Positions 25,598 to 34,420 are shown, numbered from the stretch's first letter. The stretch: 64,000 nt of DNA from Micromonospora sp. WMMD882 (GCF_027497255.1 NZ_CP114903.1:1054001-1118000); one strand, 5' to 3'. Translations and numbers: made by a program. Notes: generated by a model from the letters alone, not told the origin.

Positions 25598-25778
25598 GTG
25601 CGCCTCCACTCTCGTCGGTCAGGTGGACCGCCCGTGCGCGGGCGGGCCAGAGTCGGGGAATTGGACGGTGATCCGCCCGGCCGGTCCGGGGTGGGATGGG
25701 CACCGGACCCGGCCACCGCGCCGACCGTTCCGGCGGGCGCGAGGACCCCGCCGGACCCACCGACCGGAGGGGACGGAC

Positions 25779-26102
25779 ATGAGGGTGATCACGGAGGCCG
25801 GTCGGCGGCTGGACGGCCCGGACGCCAGGTACGTCGAGCACCTGCGGGTGCCGCGCCTGAGCCTCGGCACGTACACCGTCCCGGCCGGCGCGGTGGACCC
25901 GCAGCGACCGCACACCGAGGACGAGGTCTACGTCGTGCTGGCCGGGCAGGGCCGGTTGCGCACGCCGGAGCGGACCGTGGACGTCGGGCCGGGCAGCGTG
26001 GTGTTCGTCCCGGCGGGCGAGGAGCACCGCTTCGTCGACGTCGTCGCCGACCTCACCGTGCTGGTGTTCTTCGGCCCCGCCGAGGGTACCGCCGGCCCCT
26101 GA
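25779..26102 (+). CDS. Small cupin domain protein
   Basis: A single-domain cupin of 107 residues. Motif 1 is visible as RPHTEDEVYVVLAGQGRL, with the His and two acidic residues that normally hold the metal, and motif 2 as PGSVVFVPAGEEHRFVD, with the second His. The small size and motif layout match bacterial cupin_2 proteins, which act as epimerases, dioxygenases or sugar/ligand-binding sensors; the role here is not known. I chose the ATG at 25779 because GGAGGGG lies seven bases upstream; the longer frame is a shadow of the opposite gene. It lies about 100 bp ahead of the GlxA-type regulator on the same strand. Confidence 0.85.
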   Translation: MRVITEAGRRLDGPDARYVEHLRVPRLSLGTYTVPAGAVDPQRPHTEDEVYVVLAGQGRLRTPERTVDVGPGSVVFVPAGEEHRFVDVVADLTVLVFFGPAEGTAGP

Positions 26103-26199
26103 GCCGGCCACGATCCGGGCCGGATGGACACGACGGGTACGGAGCACGTCCCGAGTCTCGCCCCCGACCCGCCCGCCGACGAGTGGCCGGAAGGCCACC

Positions 26200-27234
26200 A
26201 TGCGCAACAAGCGGGCCATGGCCTTTCTCCCGCACCGGGTCGCCGTGCTCGCCCTCGACGACGTGGTGGGTCTCGACCTCGGCATGCCCACCCAGGTGTT
26301 CGGCACCGCCCGGACCCTCGACGACGTCCCCTTCTACACGGTCGGGGTCTGCGCCCCCGGCGGCGGTCCGGTACGCAGCAGCGCCGGCTTCCGGGTGCTG
26401 CCCGAGCACGGGCTGGAGCTGCTCGCCGCCGCCGACACGGTGGTCGTGCCCGGGGTGCGCGGCGGTCCGCCGCTGGACACCGGCACGCTCGACCCGACGG
26501 TCACCGCGGCGTTGCGCGCCGCCCACGCCCGGGGGGCCCGGGTGATGGCGATCTGCACCGGCGCGTTCGTGCTCGCCGCCGCCGGGCTGCTCGCCGGGCG
26601 GCGGGCCACCACCCACTGGGCGTACGCGGACCGGTTCCGCCGGCTCCACCCGGACGTCGACCTGGACCCGGCCGTGCTGTTCGTCGACGACGGCGACGTG
26701 CTGACCTCGGCCGGCGTCGCCGCCGGGCTCGACCTGTGTCTGCACGTCCTGCGCGGCGACCACGGCAGCGAGGTGGCCGCCCGGGCGGCCCGACGCTGCG
26801 TGGTGCCGCCCTGGCGCGACGGCGGCCAGGCCCAGTACATCGAGCGGCCGGTGCCCCGCGACCCGGACTCCGGCACCGCCGCCACCCGGGAATGGGCCCG
26901 GCAGCGGCTGTCCGAGCCGGTCACCCTGCGCGAACTGGCCGGGCACGCCCGGATGAGCGTCCGCACGTTCACCCGGCGCTTCCGCGCGGAGACCGGCCTC
27001 AGCCCGGCGCAGTGGCTGCTGCGGCAGCGCACCGACCATGCCCGACTGCTGCTGGAGACCACCGACCTGGCCGTCGAGCAGGTGGCCCGACGGTCCGGCT
27101 TCGGCACCGCCGTCGCGCTGCGCCAACGGCTACGTCAGCACGTCGGCGTCACCCCGTCGGCGTACCGCCGCACCTTCCGCGTCGACGACGCCCTCACCGG
27201 TGGGGGAGCGGGCCGACCGGCTCGACGACGGTGA
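26200..27234 (+). CDS. GlxA-type transcriptional regulator (DJ-1/PfpI plus AraC)
   Basis: A regulator of 344 residues. Residues 10-185 form a DJ-1/PfpI-like domain (VAVLALDDVVGLDLGMP, then VMAICTGAFVLAAAGLL with the nucleophile-elbow Cys); residues about 230-325 hold two AraC-type helix-turn-helix motifs (VTLRELAGHARMSVRTFTRRF and LAVEQVARRSGFGTAVALRQRL). It resembles GlxA/ArgR-type regulators, which sense small amines or metabolites. The ATG at 26200 has GAAGG upstream. It overlaps the end of the alpha-galactosidase gene by 41 bp tail to tail. Likely targets are the nearby cupin and dehydrogenase genes, by position only. Confidence 0.85.
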   Translation: MRNKRAMAFLPHRVAVLALDDVVGLDLGMPTQVFGTARTLDDVPFYTVGVCAPGGGPVRSSAGFRVLPEHGLELLAAADTVVVPGVRGGPPLDTGTLDPTVTAALRAAHARGARVMAICTGAFVLAAAGLLAGRRATTHWAYADRFRRLHPDVDLDPAVLFVDDGDVLTSAGVAAGLDLCLHVLRGDHGSEVAARAARRCVVPPWRDGGQAQYIERPVPRDPDSGTAATREWARQRLSEPVTLRELAGHARMSVRTFTRRFRAETGLSPAQWLLRQRTDHARLLLETTDLAVEQVARRSGFGTAVALRQRLRQHVGVTPSAYRRTFRVDDALTGGGAGRPARRR

Positions 27235-29428
27235 CCTCCAGCAGCAGGGCCTGCTCGGGGCGCAGCGCCGGGAGCTGCACGCCCACCGTGCCGAGCGCCG
27301 CGCCGCTCAGGGTCACCCCGCCGGCCGCCAACCACGCCGGCCCGGTCACCTCCAGCGTCGCCGGCTCCGGCGCGCCGGCCGCCAGCCGTACCGCGTACCG
27401 CCGGGACGGGTCCAGGCCGGGCAGCCGCGCCGGACCGGGCACCTGGGCCACCGAGGTGGCCAGCCGGGCCACCGCGAACACCGCCCGCGCGCCGTCCCGG
27501 GCGACCACGCCGTGCACGTGTACGGCCGGGTCCGGGTGGTCGACCCGGACCACCCGGCCGGTGTGCAGCAGCGGACGCAGCCGTTTGTGCAACGCGATCC
27601 AGCCGGCCAGCTCGGACCGCTCCACCGCCGACACCGCGCTGATGTCCCACTCGACGCCGTGGTGGCCGAAGAGCGCGGCGGCGGCCCGGAAACCCAGGTC
27701 GTGCACCCGGCCGGTGGTGTGCGACCGGGCCGGTCCGATGTGCGCGCCGACCAGCTCCGGCGGCAGCAGCAGCCCGGTCCAGCGTTGGATGGCCAGCCGC
27801 TCCAGGGCGTCGTTGCAGTCGCTGGCCCAGACCCGGTCGGCGCGGCGCAGGATCTCCAGGTCCACCCGGCCGCCGCCGGACGAGCAGCTCTCGATCTCGA
27901 TCCGGGGGTGCCGGGCGCGCAGCTCGTCCAGCAGCCGGTACACCGCGACGGTCTGCTCGTGCGTTCCCGGCCGACCCCGGTGCCCGGCCTCGGTGAGGTC
28001 CCGGTTGTGGTCCCACTTGAGGTAGTCGATCCCCGGGTACGCGGTGAGCAGCGCGTCCAACCGGCCCCGCAGGTGCGCGTACGCGTCCGGGTCGGCCAGG
28101 TCGAGCACCTGCTGGTGCCGCCAGGGCAGCGGCAGCCGCCCGTCCGGCCGGAGCACCCAGTCCGGGCGTTCCCGGTACAGGTCGGAGTCCGGGTTGACCA
28201 TCTCCGGCTCGACCCAGAGCCCGAACTGCATGCCGTGCCCCCGGACGTGGTCGATCAGCGGGGCCAGCCCGTCCGGCCAGACGTCCGGGTCGACGTGCCA
28301 GTCGCCGAGGCCCGCCCGGTCGTGCCGGCGACCCCGGAACCAGCCGTCGTCGAGGACGAACCGTTCCACGCCCACCTCGGCGGCCCGGTCGGCGAGGGCG
28401 GTCAGCCGCCGCAGGTCGTGGTCGAAGTAGACGGCCTCCCACACGTTCAGCGTCACCGGCCGGGGCGTGCGCGGATGCCCGGGCCGGGCCCGCAGGTGGG
28501 TGTGCAGCACCTCGCTGAGGCCGTCCAGCCCGGCGTCGGAGCGTGCCGCGTAGAGCAGGGGAGTGGCGTACTCCGCGCCGGGGGCGAGCACCACCTCCCC
28601 GGGGGCGAGCAGCTCGCCGCCGCCCAGCACGGCCGCGCCGGTCGGCAGGCGCTCGGCGTACGTGACGTGGTCGCCGCTCCACGCGGTGTGCGCCGCCCAC
28701 ACCTCGCCGTGCCGGAACCCGAAACCGGGCGTCCCGGCCACCAGCAGCAGCGTGGCGTCGTGCCCGGTACGCCCGTGCCGGCCCTCCCGCACCCAGGCGC
28801 CCATCGGCCACGGGTGCCGTTGCGGCGCGCGTTCCCGACACCAGCGGCCGGTCAGGTCGAGCAGCTCGGTGGCGACCGCCGGCACCGGCAAGGCCGGGGT
28901 CAACCCGACCAGCTCGTACGGGCGCTCCCCGTCGTTGCGCAACCGGTGCCGTACCCGCAGCAGCCCCGCCGGGTCGAGCTCGATCTCCACGGTCAACGCC
29001 AGCCCCGCCACCGGATCGGCCGCCCGCACCCGGACCCGCGCCCACCCCGCCGCGTCGCCGTCGCCATCACCGTCACCGTCGCTGTCGCTGTCGCTGTCGC
29101 TGTTGCCGGGGGCGGGCCGGTCGGGGTCGTCGCGTACCTCGACGTCGAGCAGGCGGAACGCGGTGGACCAGGCGGCGCGGTCGCGGTGCCCGGCCAGGCC
29201 GGGCCGGCCGCTCCAGCCGGCGCTCGCCTCGGGCAGCAGCGACAGCGTGGCCGGCACGTCGAAGGCGCCCGGCGGCACCGGCGCGACCGTGGCGTCGACC
29301 AGGGCGGGCAGGTCGTCGGCGGGCACCGGCCCCAGGTCGGCGCCCCAGTGCGCGACCCGGGGCAGGCCCGGGCCCCGGGCGTCGAGCACCAGACTGGTCC
29401 GGGCGCGGCGCAGGTGGACGATCGTCAT
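27194..29428 (-). CDS. Alpha-galactosidase, GH36
   Basis: A protein of 744 residues without a signal peptide, so intracellular. The (beta/alpha)8 domain has the GH36 signatures DDGWF, DYLKWDHNRD (probable nucleophile Asp473), SCSSGGGRVDLEIL and ASDCNDALERL (probable acid/base Asp537). It hydrolyses terminal alpha-1,6-galactose from raffinose-type sugars or galactomannan oligosaccharides. An N-terminal beta-supersandwich carries an odd acidic insert of Asp-Ser and then Asp-Gly pairs at about residues 109-126, coded by a hexanucleotide-like repeat; it is probably a surface loop. The ATG at 29428 has few alternatives. It overlaps the GlxA-type gene at its 3' end. There is no transporter gene beside it. 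Confidence 0.9.
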   Translation of the reverse strand: MTIVHLRRARTSLVLDARGPGLPRVAHWGADLGPVPADDLPALVDATVAPVPPGAFDVPATLSLLPEASAGWSGRPGLAGHRDRAAWSTAFRLLDVEVRDDPDRPAPGNSDSDSDSDGDGDGDGDAAGWARVRVRAADPVAGLALTVEIELDPAGLLRVRHRLRNDGERPYELVGLTPALPVPAVATELLDLTGRWCRERAPQRHPWPMGAWVREGRHGRTGHDATLLLVAGTPGFGFRHGEVWAAHTAWSGDHVTYAERLPTGAAVLGGGELLAPGEVVLAPGAEYATPLLYAARSDAGLDGLSEVLHTHLRARPGHPRTPRPVTLNVWEAVYFDHDLRRLTALADRAAEVGVERFVLDDGWFRGRRHDRAGLGDWHVDPDVWPDGLAPLIDHVRGHGMQFGLWVEPEMVNPDSDLYRERPDWVLRPDGRLPLPWRHQQVLDLADPDAYAHLRGRLDALLTAYPGIDYLKWDHNRDLTEAGHRGRPGTHEQTVAVYRLLDELRARHPRIEIESCSSGGGRVDLEILRRADRVWASDCNDALERLAIQRWTGLLLPPELVGAHIGPARSHTTGRVHDLGFRAAAALFGHHGVEWDISAVSAVERSELAGWIALHKRLRPLLHTGRVVRVDHPDPAVHVHGVVARDGARAVFAVARLATSVAQVPGPARLPGLDPSRRYAVRLAAGAPEPATLEVTGPAWLAAGGVTLSGAALGTVGVQLPALRPEQALLLEVTVVEPVGPLPHR
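29042..29105. repeat. 6-bp tandem repeat coding an Asp-Ser/Asp-Gly run
   Basis: The plus strand reads as repeats of GTCGCT and related hexamers (GTCACC, GTCGCC). In the alpha-galactosidase this gives alternating Asp-Ser and Asp-Gly. It is in frame and probably variable in length between strains. Confidence 0.7.
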
Positions 29429-29449
29429 TCCGGAGACGCTACGGCGGGC

Positions 29450-30739
29450 TCAGCACCAGCCGTTGACCGGTCCGCTCACCCCCGTCCAGAGGTACGCGTC
29501 GCTGATCCAGGAGCCGTCGGTGAGCCGGTTCCACAGGGCCGTGGCACCCCACCTGCCGGTGTGCGTGGTGCCGTTGGCCGAGCAGGCGACCGAGACCGTC
29601 GCCCCGTCGGTGGCCGCGCCGACCACGCCGTACCCGGTGCCGGGGCCGGAGCGCCGGTTGACCGTGCCGCCGCCGAAGCTGTCCACGATCCCCTGGGTGA
29701 GCCCGAGCGCGCCGTAGTTGTAGAGCGTCCCGCCGGTGTACACCTGCGCCGAGCCGTGCAGGGCCGACCCCTGGTACGGGCTGCCGCCGTTGACCAGCAC
29801 CCACTTGCCGATGTTGTGGCCGGCGATCGGCGCGTACGCGTCGTGCTGCCGCAGGGCGAAGTGCACGTGTCGACCCAGGGCCGAGCCGCCGCAGGTCACG
29901 TCGGTGCCGGTGTCCCCGAGGTACGTTCCCTCGCCGACGCTCGCGCCGTTGACGGAGATGTTGTTCCACAGGTGGTAGTAGTCCGTGGCGTACCCCCGGT
30001 CGTGGATGACCCGGATCCAGCCCCGGCACATGGTGTAGGCCGTGCCGGCGCGCGCGGCGAGCACCCGCTGGTCGCCGCCGGCCAGGTCGAGCGAGCTCCA
30101 CGGCGAGTCGCTGCCCGCCCACCCGTGCGGTCCGCCGGCGTAGGACCACGACTGCCCGACCGCGTACGGCAGCCGCATGCCGGTGCGGGTGTCGCCGCCG
30201 GCGTACGGCGTGACCTGGGCGGTGAACACCGCCCGCTCGGCGGGCGTCACGACGGCGTCCGGCGCGCGCCGGGCCAGGTCGGCGAAGGCGGCCTCGCCGT
30301 CGAAGGCGACCCGCCAGCCGGCGTGCTCGCGGCGCGCGACGAACACCCAGCCGACTGGGTGGGTGTCCGTCTCGTGCGGGGCCACGACCACGGCGGTGCC
30401 GAACGCCCACGCCTGGCCTGAGCGGCGGGTGACGCTGACCCGGACGTCGCCGGCGTCGGCGGCGCGCAGCTCGTCGTGCGTGGCGACCCGGTCGAGGAGC
30501 CGGCCGGTGACCGCCGGCACGACGTCGTCCTCCGGCGCGGCTTCGGCGGGCACGACGGCGCTGGTCGGCGGAGCGGTCGTGGCGCGGACGGCGGTCGTGG
30601 CGTGGACGGCGGCGGTGGGATGGTCGGCGGCGGTGGCGGGCGCCGCGGCGGTGCTGGCGAGGGTGACGGCGGCGACGGCGGACGCGGTGCCGGCGGCGAG
30701 CGCGGCCCGCGCTCCGCGTCGGGCAAGTCTCAAGAACAC
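29450..30739 (-). CDS. Secreted LasA-like M23 metallopeptidase with C-terminal SH3-like domain
   Basis: A secreted protein of 429 residues. The N-terminus is a signal peptide (RRGARAALAAG, then an Ala/Val run ending APATA), followed by an Ala/Thr-rich stretch. The peptidase domain follows the LasA pattern: His205 in GGPHGW, Asp218 thirteen residues later in SSLDLAGG, YYHLWN, and GRHVHFAL with the two zinc-side His residues. The last 90 residues resemble an SH3 domain (VNRRSGPGTGYGVVG...) that would bind cell-wall peptide. It probably cuts glycine-rich or other peptide cross-links in peptidoglycan or elastin-like proteins. I chose GTG 30739 because GGAGGG lies five bases upstream; the earlier TTG/ATG codons add a non-signal leader. 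Confidence 0.85.
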   Translation of the reverse strand: MFLRLARRGARAALAAGTASAVAAVTLASTAAAPATAADHPTAAVHATTAVRATTAPPTSAVVPAEAAPEDDVVPAVTGRLLDRVATHDELRAADAGDVRVSVTRRSGQAWAFGTAVVVAPHETDTHPVGWVFVARREHAGWRVAFDGEAAFADLARRAPDAVVTPAERAVFTAQVTPYAGGDTRTGMRLPYAVGQSWSYAGGPHGWAGSDSPWSSLDLAGGDQRVLAARAGTAYTMCRGWIRVIHDRGYATDYYHLWNNISVNGASVGEGTYLGDTGTDVTCGGSALGRHVHFALRQHDAYAPIAGHNIGKWVLVNGGSPYQGSALHGSAQVYTGGTLYNYGALGLTQGIVDSFGGGTVNRRSGPGTGYGVVGAATDGATVSVACSANGTTHTGRWGATALWNRLTDGSWISDAYLWTGVSGPVNGWC

Positions 30740-30828
30740 GTGCCCTCCATAATCGACTAGCATCAATGTACAGGGATGTTGGAGGGTAGTCTTCGGGGCG
30801 GAACGTGTCCACAGCGGAGGGCAGAGCC

Positions 30829-31026
30829 ATGCGGGTCACCGTCGACCGGACGAAGTGCTACGGGTCGGGGCAGTGTGTCGCGACCGCGCCGGACGTGTTC
30901 GACCAACGCGACGAGGACGGTCTGGTGGAGCTCCTGACGGCCACCCCGTCGCCCGACCGGCACGCCGACGTGGTGGACGCCGCCGGGTTGTGCCCGGCCG
31001 CCGCGATCACCACGCACGCCGACTGA
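30829..31026 (+). CDS. [3Fe-4S] ferredoxin, P450-type
   Basis: A ferredoxin of 65 residues with the single-cluster pattern of actinobacterial P450 partners: CYGSGQC near residues 10-16 and a distal CP in GLCPAAAI. The [3Fe-4S] form is known for this group. It passes electrons from a reductase to a cytochrome P450, and the convergent gene next to it encodes one. I chose the ATG at 30829, with GGAGGG seven bases upstream, over the GTG at 30805. It starts about 90 bp from the divergent M23 peptidase gene. The 60 bp between it and the P450 gene hold no other gene. Confidence 0.9.
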   Translation: MRVTVDRTKCYGSGQCVATAPDVFDQRDEDGLVELLTATPSPDRHADVVDAAGLCPAAAITTHAD

Positions 31027-31086
31027 GCCCGGCGACTCCGCCCGGCGACCGGGCCGCGCCCGGCGGGCACGCCGGGGGTGTCGGCC

Positions 31087-32265
31087 CTACCAGGTGACCG
31101 GCAGCTCGTGCAGGCCGTAGACGGTGCCGTCGTCCTTGACCGGCACCTCGTCGGCCGGCACCGCCAGCCGCAGGCCCGGCACCCGCCGGAACAGCGTGTC
31201 GAAGACGATCTGCAACTCCAGCCGGGCCAGGTGTTGCCCGAGGCACTGGTGCGCGCCGAAACCGAAGCTGAGGTGGTGCCGCGCGGCCCGGCCCAGCTCC
31301 AGCGCCTCCCCGTCGGGAAAGGCGGCCGGGTCACGGTTCGCCGCGTTGGCGAGCATGACCACGCCCTCGCCCGCCCGGATCAGCACCCCGCCGATCTCCA
31401 CGTCCGCCAGGGCCACCCGGCACATCACCAGCTCGGCGATCGTGAGGTACCGCAGCAGCTCCTCCACCGCCTGCGGGGTGCGGCCGGGGTCGGCCCGCAG
31501 CGCGGCGAGCTGATCGGGGCGTTGCAGCAGCGTGAACACCCCGAGCGAGATCATGTTGGCGGTCGTCTCGTGCCCGGCGATCAGCAGCAGGAAGGCCAGC
31601 GAGACCACGTCGCCCGCCTCGGCGCCGCGCCGCAACTGCCGGCCGATCAGGTCGTCCCCGCCCGGCGTGGCGGCCTTGGCGGCCACCAGGTCCCGCAGGT
31701 AGTCGTGCAGCTCGCTGGCCGCCTTCATCCGCTGCGCGGGCGCGGCCGTGCGCCGCAGCGTCGTCTCGGTCGCCCGCTGGAAGAACTCGTGGTCGGCGTA
31801 CGGCACGCCGAGCAGGTCACAGATGATCAACGAGGGCAGGGGCAGCGCCAGCGCCTGCACGAGATCGACGGGGCGGGGACCGACGAGCAGCGCGTCTACG
31901 TGCTCGTCGGTGACCTGTTGGATCCGGGGTCGCAGCGCGGTCATCCGCCGGACGGTGAACTCACCGGTGACGGCCCGCCGGGCGGGCGCGTGCTCGGCCG
32001 GGTCCATGTCGAGCAGGGCCGGTCGCCGACCTTCCACCCGGGGCAGGTCGGGGTTGAAGTGCGGGTGGCCGGGGCGCTGACGGTCGGTGCTGAACCTCGG
32101 GTCGGCCAGCACCGCGCGGACGTCGGCGAACCGGCTCACCGCCCAGGCCTGCTGGCCGTTCGGCATGGTGACCCGGGTGATCGGCGCCTCCTCCCGCAGC
32201 CGGACGTGCTCGGCGTGCGGCGCGTAGGGGCAGGTGCGGACGAGCGGCAACACGGGAGCCGTCAT
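31087..32265 (-). CDS. Cytochrome P450 (CYP105-like)
   Basis: A soluble bacterial P450 of 392 residues. The I-helix has AGHETT (oxygen activation), the K-helix has EELLRY, and the haem loop is FGFGAHQCLGQ with the axial ligand Cys341. HAPARRAVTGEFTVRRM in the C-helix region is typical of CYP105- and CYP107-like enzymes. It inserts an oxygen atom into an unknown small molecule, taking electrons from the convergent ferredoxin. The ATG at 32265 has GGGACGA upstream. It lies 12 kb from the NRPS locus, so there is no strong reason to place it in that pathway. Confidence 0.92.
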   Translation of the reverse strand: MTAPVLPLVRTCPYAPHAEHVRLREEAPITRVTMPNGQQAWAVSRFADVRAVLADPRFSTDRQRPGHPHFNPDLPRVEGRRPALLDMDPAEHAPARRAVTGEFTVRRMTALRPRIQQVTDEHVDALLVGPRPVDLVQALALPLPSLIICDLLGVPYADHEFFQRATETTLRRTAAPAQRMKAASELHDYLRDLVAAKAATPGGDDLIGRQLRRGAEAGDVVSLAFLLLIAGHETTANMISLGVFTLLQRPDQLAALRADPGRTPQAVEELLRYLTIAELVMCRVALADVEIGGVLIRAGEGVVMLANAANRDPAAFPDGEALELGRAARHHLSFGFGAHQCLGQHLARLELQIVFDTLFRRVPGLRLAVPADEVPVKDDGTVYGLHELPVTW

Positions 32266-32422
32266 CGAGTCGTCCCATCATGATCGAGCGTGGTCAGGTG
32301 GACGAAGGACCGCCGGTCGTATCCGCACGGTAACCCAGAGCGACCGGATGAGTCCACACTGGCCCGTCAGCCATGGTTGGCGGATCTCGTCCGCCGCGCT
32401 CTCGTGTCCGTCGGGCTCGGAT

Positions 32423-32511
32423 GACCCTGAGTGATCCTCGGCCGGAGTGGTCGGTGTCGTTTGACGCCCTTTGCTCTGCACCCTTACCAGCGCCAGCGAC
32501 CCTGAGTGATC
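32423..32511. repeat. 14-bp direct repeat pair
   Basis: GACCCTGAGTGATC occurs at 32423-32436 and 32498-32511, 75 bp apart. The second copy lies within a hairpin (32493-32516). Confidence 0.8.
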
Positions 32512-32594
32512 GCTGGTCGTCCGTAACTTGTAGCCCACGAGCGGGATTTCCGTAGGTGGATTGCTGGTGGTGCCTACTCGGGTGCAGAGCAAAG
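32469..32594. repeat. 15-bp inverted repeat pair
   Basis: CTTTGCTCTGCACCC (32469-32483) and its exact reverse complement GGGTGCAGAGCAAAG (32580-32594) enclose 96 bp. The enclosed DNA carries no gene. Confidence 0.8.
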
Positions 32595-32751
32595 CCTCCG
32601 TCGGGCAGCTCGACGTTCGCCCGGACCTCACTCCCGGTGTTAGCCAGGCGTCGATCGGCGGCGAACACGCACAGCGAGCAAGGGCGAACAGGCTCATGAG
32701 TCCGGGGCTGGACGGCCGGTACGCCCCGCCCACTCATCCGTCAGCCGACGG

Positions 32752-33177
32752 TCAGGCCCACGCCACGCCCGCCTCGACCGGGAGCGTGCCCGGCGGGCAG
32801 TAGACACTGACGTTCCAGTAGCTGTACAGCACGCTGGACGTGTAGGTGTTCTGGTTGTTGCAGGTGATGTACGCGAGCCAGACCGAGGTGGGTGAGATGG
32901 GCGAGCACGCGATGTTGAAGTACCACTGGTATCCGTCGAAATTGAACGTTCCCGCCGAGCAGTTCAGGCTGGAGATCTGCACCGGCTTCGATCTGGCCGA
33001 GGGCGAGAAGGGGATCTTCTTGACGGACTGAGAAACGCCAGCGGCCTGGAACATCTGCCTGGCCCCCACGGTCTGGGGCACCTGCGGAGTGTCCGCAGCC
33101 TGGGCAGGCGTCATGCCCACCAGTCCGCCGACAAGGGCGCCACAGGCGATCAGTGCAGCGTTGATTCGTCTACGCAT
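32752..33177 (-). CDS. Small secreted protein with four cysteines
   Basis: A secreted protein of 141 residues that I do not recognise. MRRRINAALIACGALVGGL is followed by a hydrophobic run and AQAAD, a clear signal peptide. The mature part has four Cys residues (LNCSAG, IACSP, ITCNN, VYCPP), likely two disulphides, and many aromatic and Ser/Asn residues (YQWYFN, VLYSYWN), which suggests a small beta-fold. The gene is clearly less GC-rich than its neighbours and sits between repeats and gene remnants, so it may be acquired. The ATG at 33177 has GAAGGGA upstream. There is no operon partner. Confidence 0.7.
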   Translation of the reverse strand: MRRRINAALIACGALVGGLVGMTPAQAADTPQVPQTVGARQMFQAAGVSQSVKKIPFSPSARSKPVQISSLNCSAGTFNFDGYQWYFNIACSPISPTSVWLAYITCNNQNTYTSSVLYSYWNVSVYCPPGTLPVEAGVAWA

Positions 33178-33349
33178 GCGTATCCCTTCGGATCTCACGT
33201 CCTGCATCCGGACGTATCGATAAAAGCCTAAGAGATCGAATTCCCTCCGACAAGGATACGGTTTCCGCGTTCGTCGCTGGCGAACTAATTGCAAAGCCGT
33301 CCTTTGTGGATCGTGCGGCCGAATTCAGATCATTCCGCGAAGGCGGCAG

Positions 33350-33752
33350 ACCGTCGGTCTGGCCGGTTTCCGTCGTCGACGTGGCGGGGACGAGGACCTC
33401 GGCGCCGGACCAGTCGACGTACTCCTGGGCGACCGGTCGGTAGGGCTCGTCGTTCTCGTCCAGGGTGGTGAACGCGGCGTAGCGCCGGCCCGACCCTCGC
33501 CTTTGGCGTCGAGGCGTGGAGCGACTTCCTGCGTACGTTCAATCGGGCCTGAACTGTCGTCCCGGTCCATCTGACCGGTGCTTTTCCGGATGCGGGGCAG
33601 CGGGCAGACGGGAACGGTCGGACGGCGGGACGGTTCAGGCGGAGTCGATCGAGACGAACGCGAGGATGACGACGGTCTGCGGCGGCGCCACGTCGGCGAA
33701 CGGCTCGCCGTCGACCAGCCGCGGAAGGCGTGCCGTTGGCCGTCGACGACAC
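33350..33752 (-). pseudogene. Frame-broken fragments of an unidentified gene
   Basis: The minus strand near 33490-33350 reads RRYAAFTTLDENDEPYR, then PVAQEYVDWSGAEVLVPAT. Near 33750-33640 it reads FDGVVDGQRHAFRGW in one frame and LVDGEPFADVAPPQTV in another, ending at a stop. These look like parts of coding sequence with frame changes, but I do not recognise the family. It is possible that only some of the pieces are real. Confidence 0.3.
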
Positions 33753-33843
33753 CGTCGAACGGATCTCCGGCCGTACCGTCGCGTGCCGGGCCCGCGGGCA
33801 GCCGGGCCGACGTCGCGGTGGGGACGGGTCGCAGGCCGGGTGA

Positions 33844-33991
33844 TCAGATCGGCCGTACGTCCTTAGCCCCCGGCCCCTTCGTCAACTGCACGATCCTGAA
33901 CGCGACGCGTTGGCCGTCGATCAGGCTGCGGTGGCCCGGCGCGAGCATGGAGAAGTGCACGAAGACGTCGGCGCCACCGCCGCCGTCCTCG
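33844..33991 (-). pseudogene. C-terminal fragment of a cold-shock-domain protein
   Basis: The minus strand reads TPEDGGGGADVFVHFSM, then GHRSLIDGQRVAFRI, and ends KGPGAKDVRPI and a stop. This is the second half of a CspA-type RNA-binding domain (RNP2 motif DVFVHFS). The N-terminal half (KWFNxxKGFGFI) is absent; upstream lies kinase-derived sequence in another frame. It is therefore a truncated remnant, perhaps joined here by a deletion. Confidence 0.7.
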
Positions 33992-34420
33992 GGCGTTGGG
34001 GAGTGGTGACCGGCGGGACCGGGGGCTTCGCCGTCTTCGGGCGGGCGAACCTGGCGACGGGTTCACCCTCGGGCGCGCGGGCAGGGCTCTGGGCAGCGGA
34101 CAGTCGGCCCAGGGTCTGGTGGAGGGCGGCGGCGCTGCGGGGTCGGTCCTCCGGCTTCTTGGCGAGCAGCGAGAGGATCACCGTGTCCCACGCGGCGGGC
34201 AGCCCCGGCCGGATCGCGCTGGGCGGTTTCGGCGGGCCGCCGACCGGGCCTCGCGGTGCAGCCGGGCCGCCGCCTCGGGCGCCTGGAAGAGACCCGAGAT
34301 CAGCTTGACGGCCACGTACCGGCCGAGCGTCTCGTCGTGGGCCTTCCACAGTTGGCCCATGCCTCCTTCGCCGACCAGCTCGGTCAGGCGGTATCTGCCG
34401 TTCAGAACTTGCCCCGCCAT
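33921..34420 (-). pseudogene. Ser/Thr protein kinase remnant with internal deletion
   Basis: From the ATG at 34420 the minus strand codes a normal bacterial kinase start: NGRYRLTELVGEGGMGQLWKA with the Gly-rich loop, and VAVKLISG with the ATP-binding Lys39, to about residue 59 (RLHREAR). Then, in another frame, comes the end of a kinase domain: PPSAIRPGLPAAWDTVILSL, LAKKPEDRPRSA. The catalytic loop (HRDxKxxN) and DFG are missing, so roughly 180 residues have been lost at about 34240. The remnant cannot be an active kinase. It runs on into sequence that overlaps the cold-shock fragment. Confidence 0.75.

Larger units (their letters stand above)
32266..32751. other. Non-coding stretch with short direct and inverted repeats
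   Basis: No convincing gene: the two overlapping minus-strand frames here have no family features and unusual codon use. GC content is lower than in the flanks. It contains two copies of GACCCTGAGTGATC (32423 and 32498) and an inverted pair CTTTGCTCTGCACCC / GGGTGCAGAGCAAAG (32469 and 32580). The second direct-repeat copy sits in a hairpin with arms CCAGCGA and TCGCTGG. It looks like a small intergenic repeat element or the scar of a mobile sequence. Confidence 0.55.

Noticed and set aside
31087..32265. P450 and ferredoxin as tailoring enzymes of the NRPS locus
   Set aside because: They are 12 kb away behind unrelated genes with no shared regulatory site.
32278..32737. Two overlapping minus-strand frames of about 150 residues
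   Set aside because: Neither has a family pattern or normal codon use, and both cover the repeat pairs of a non-coding stretch.
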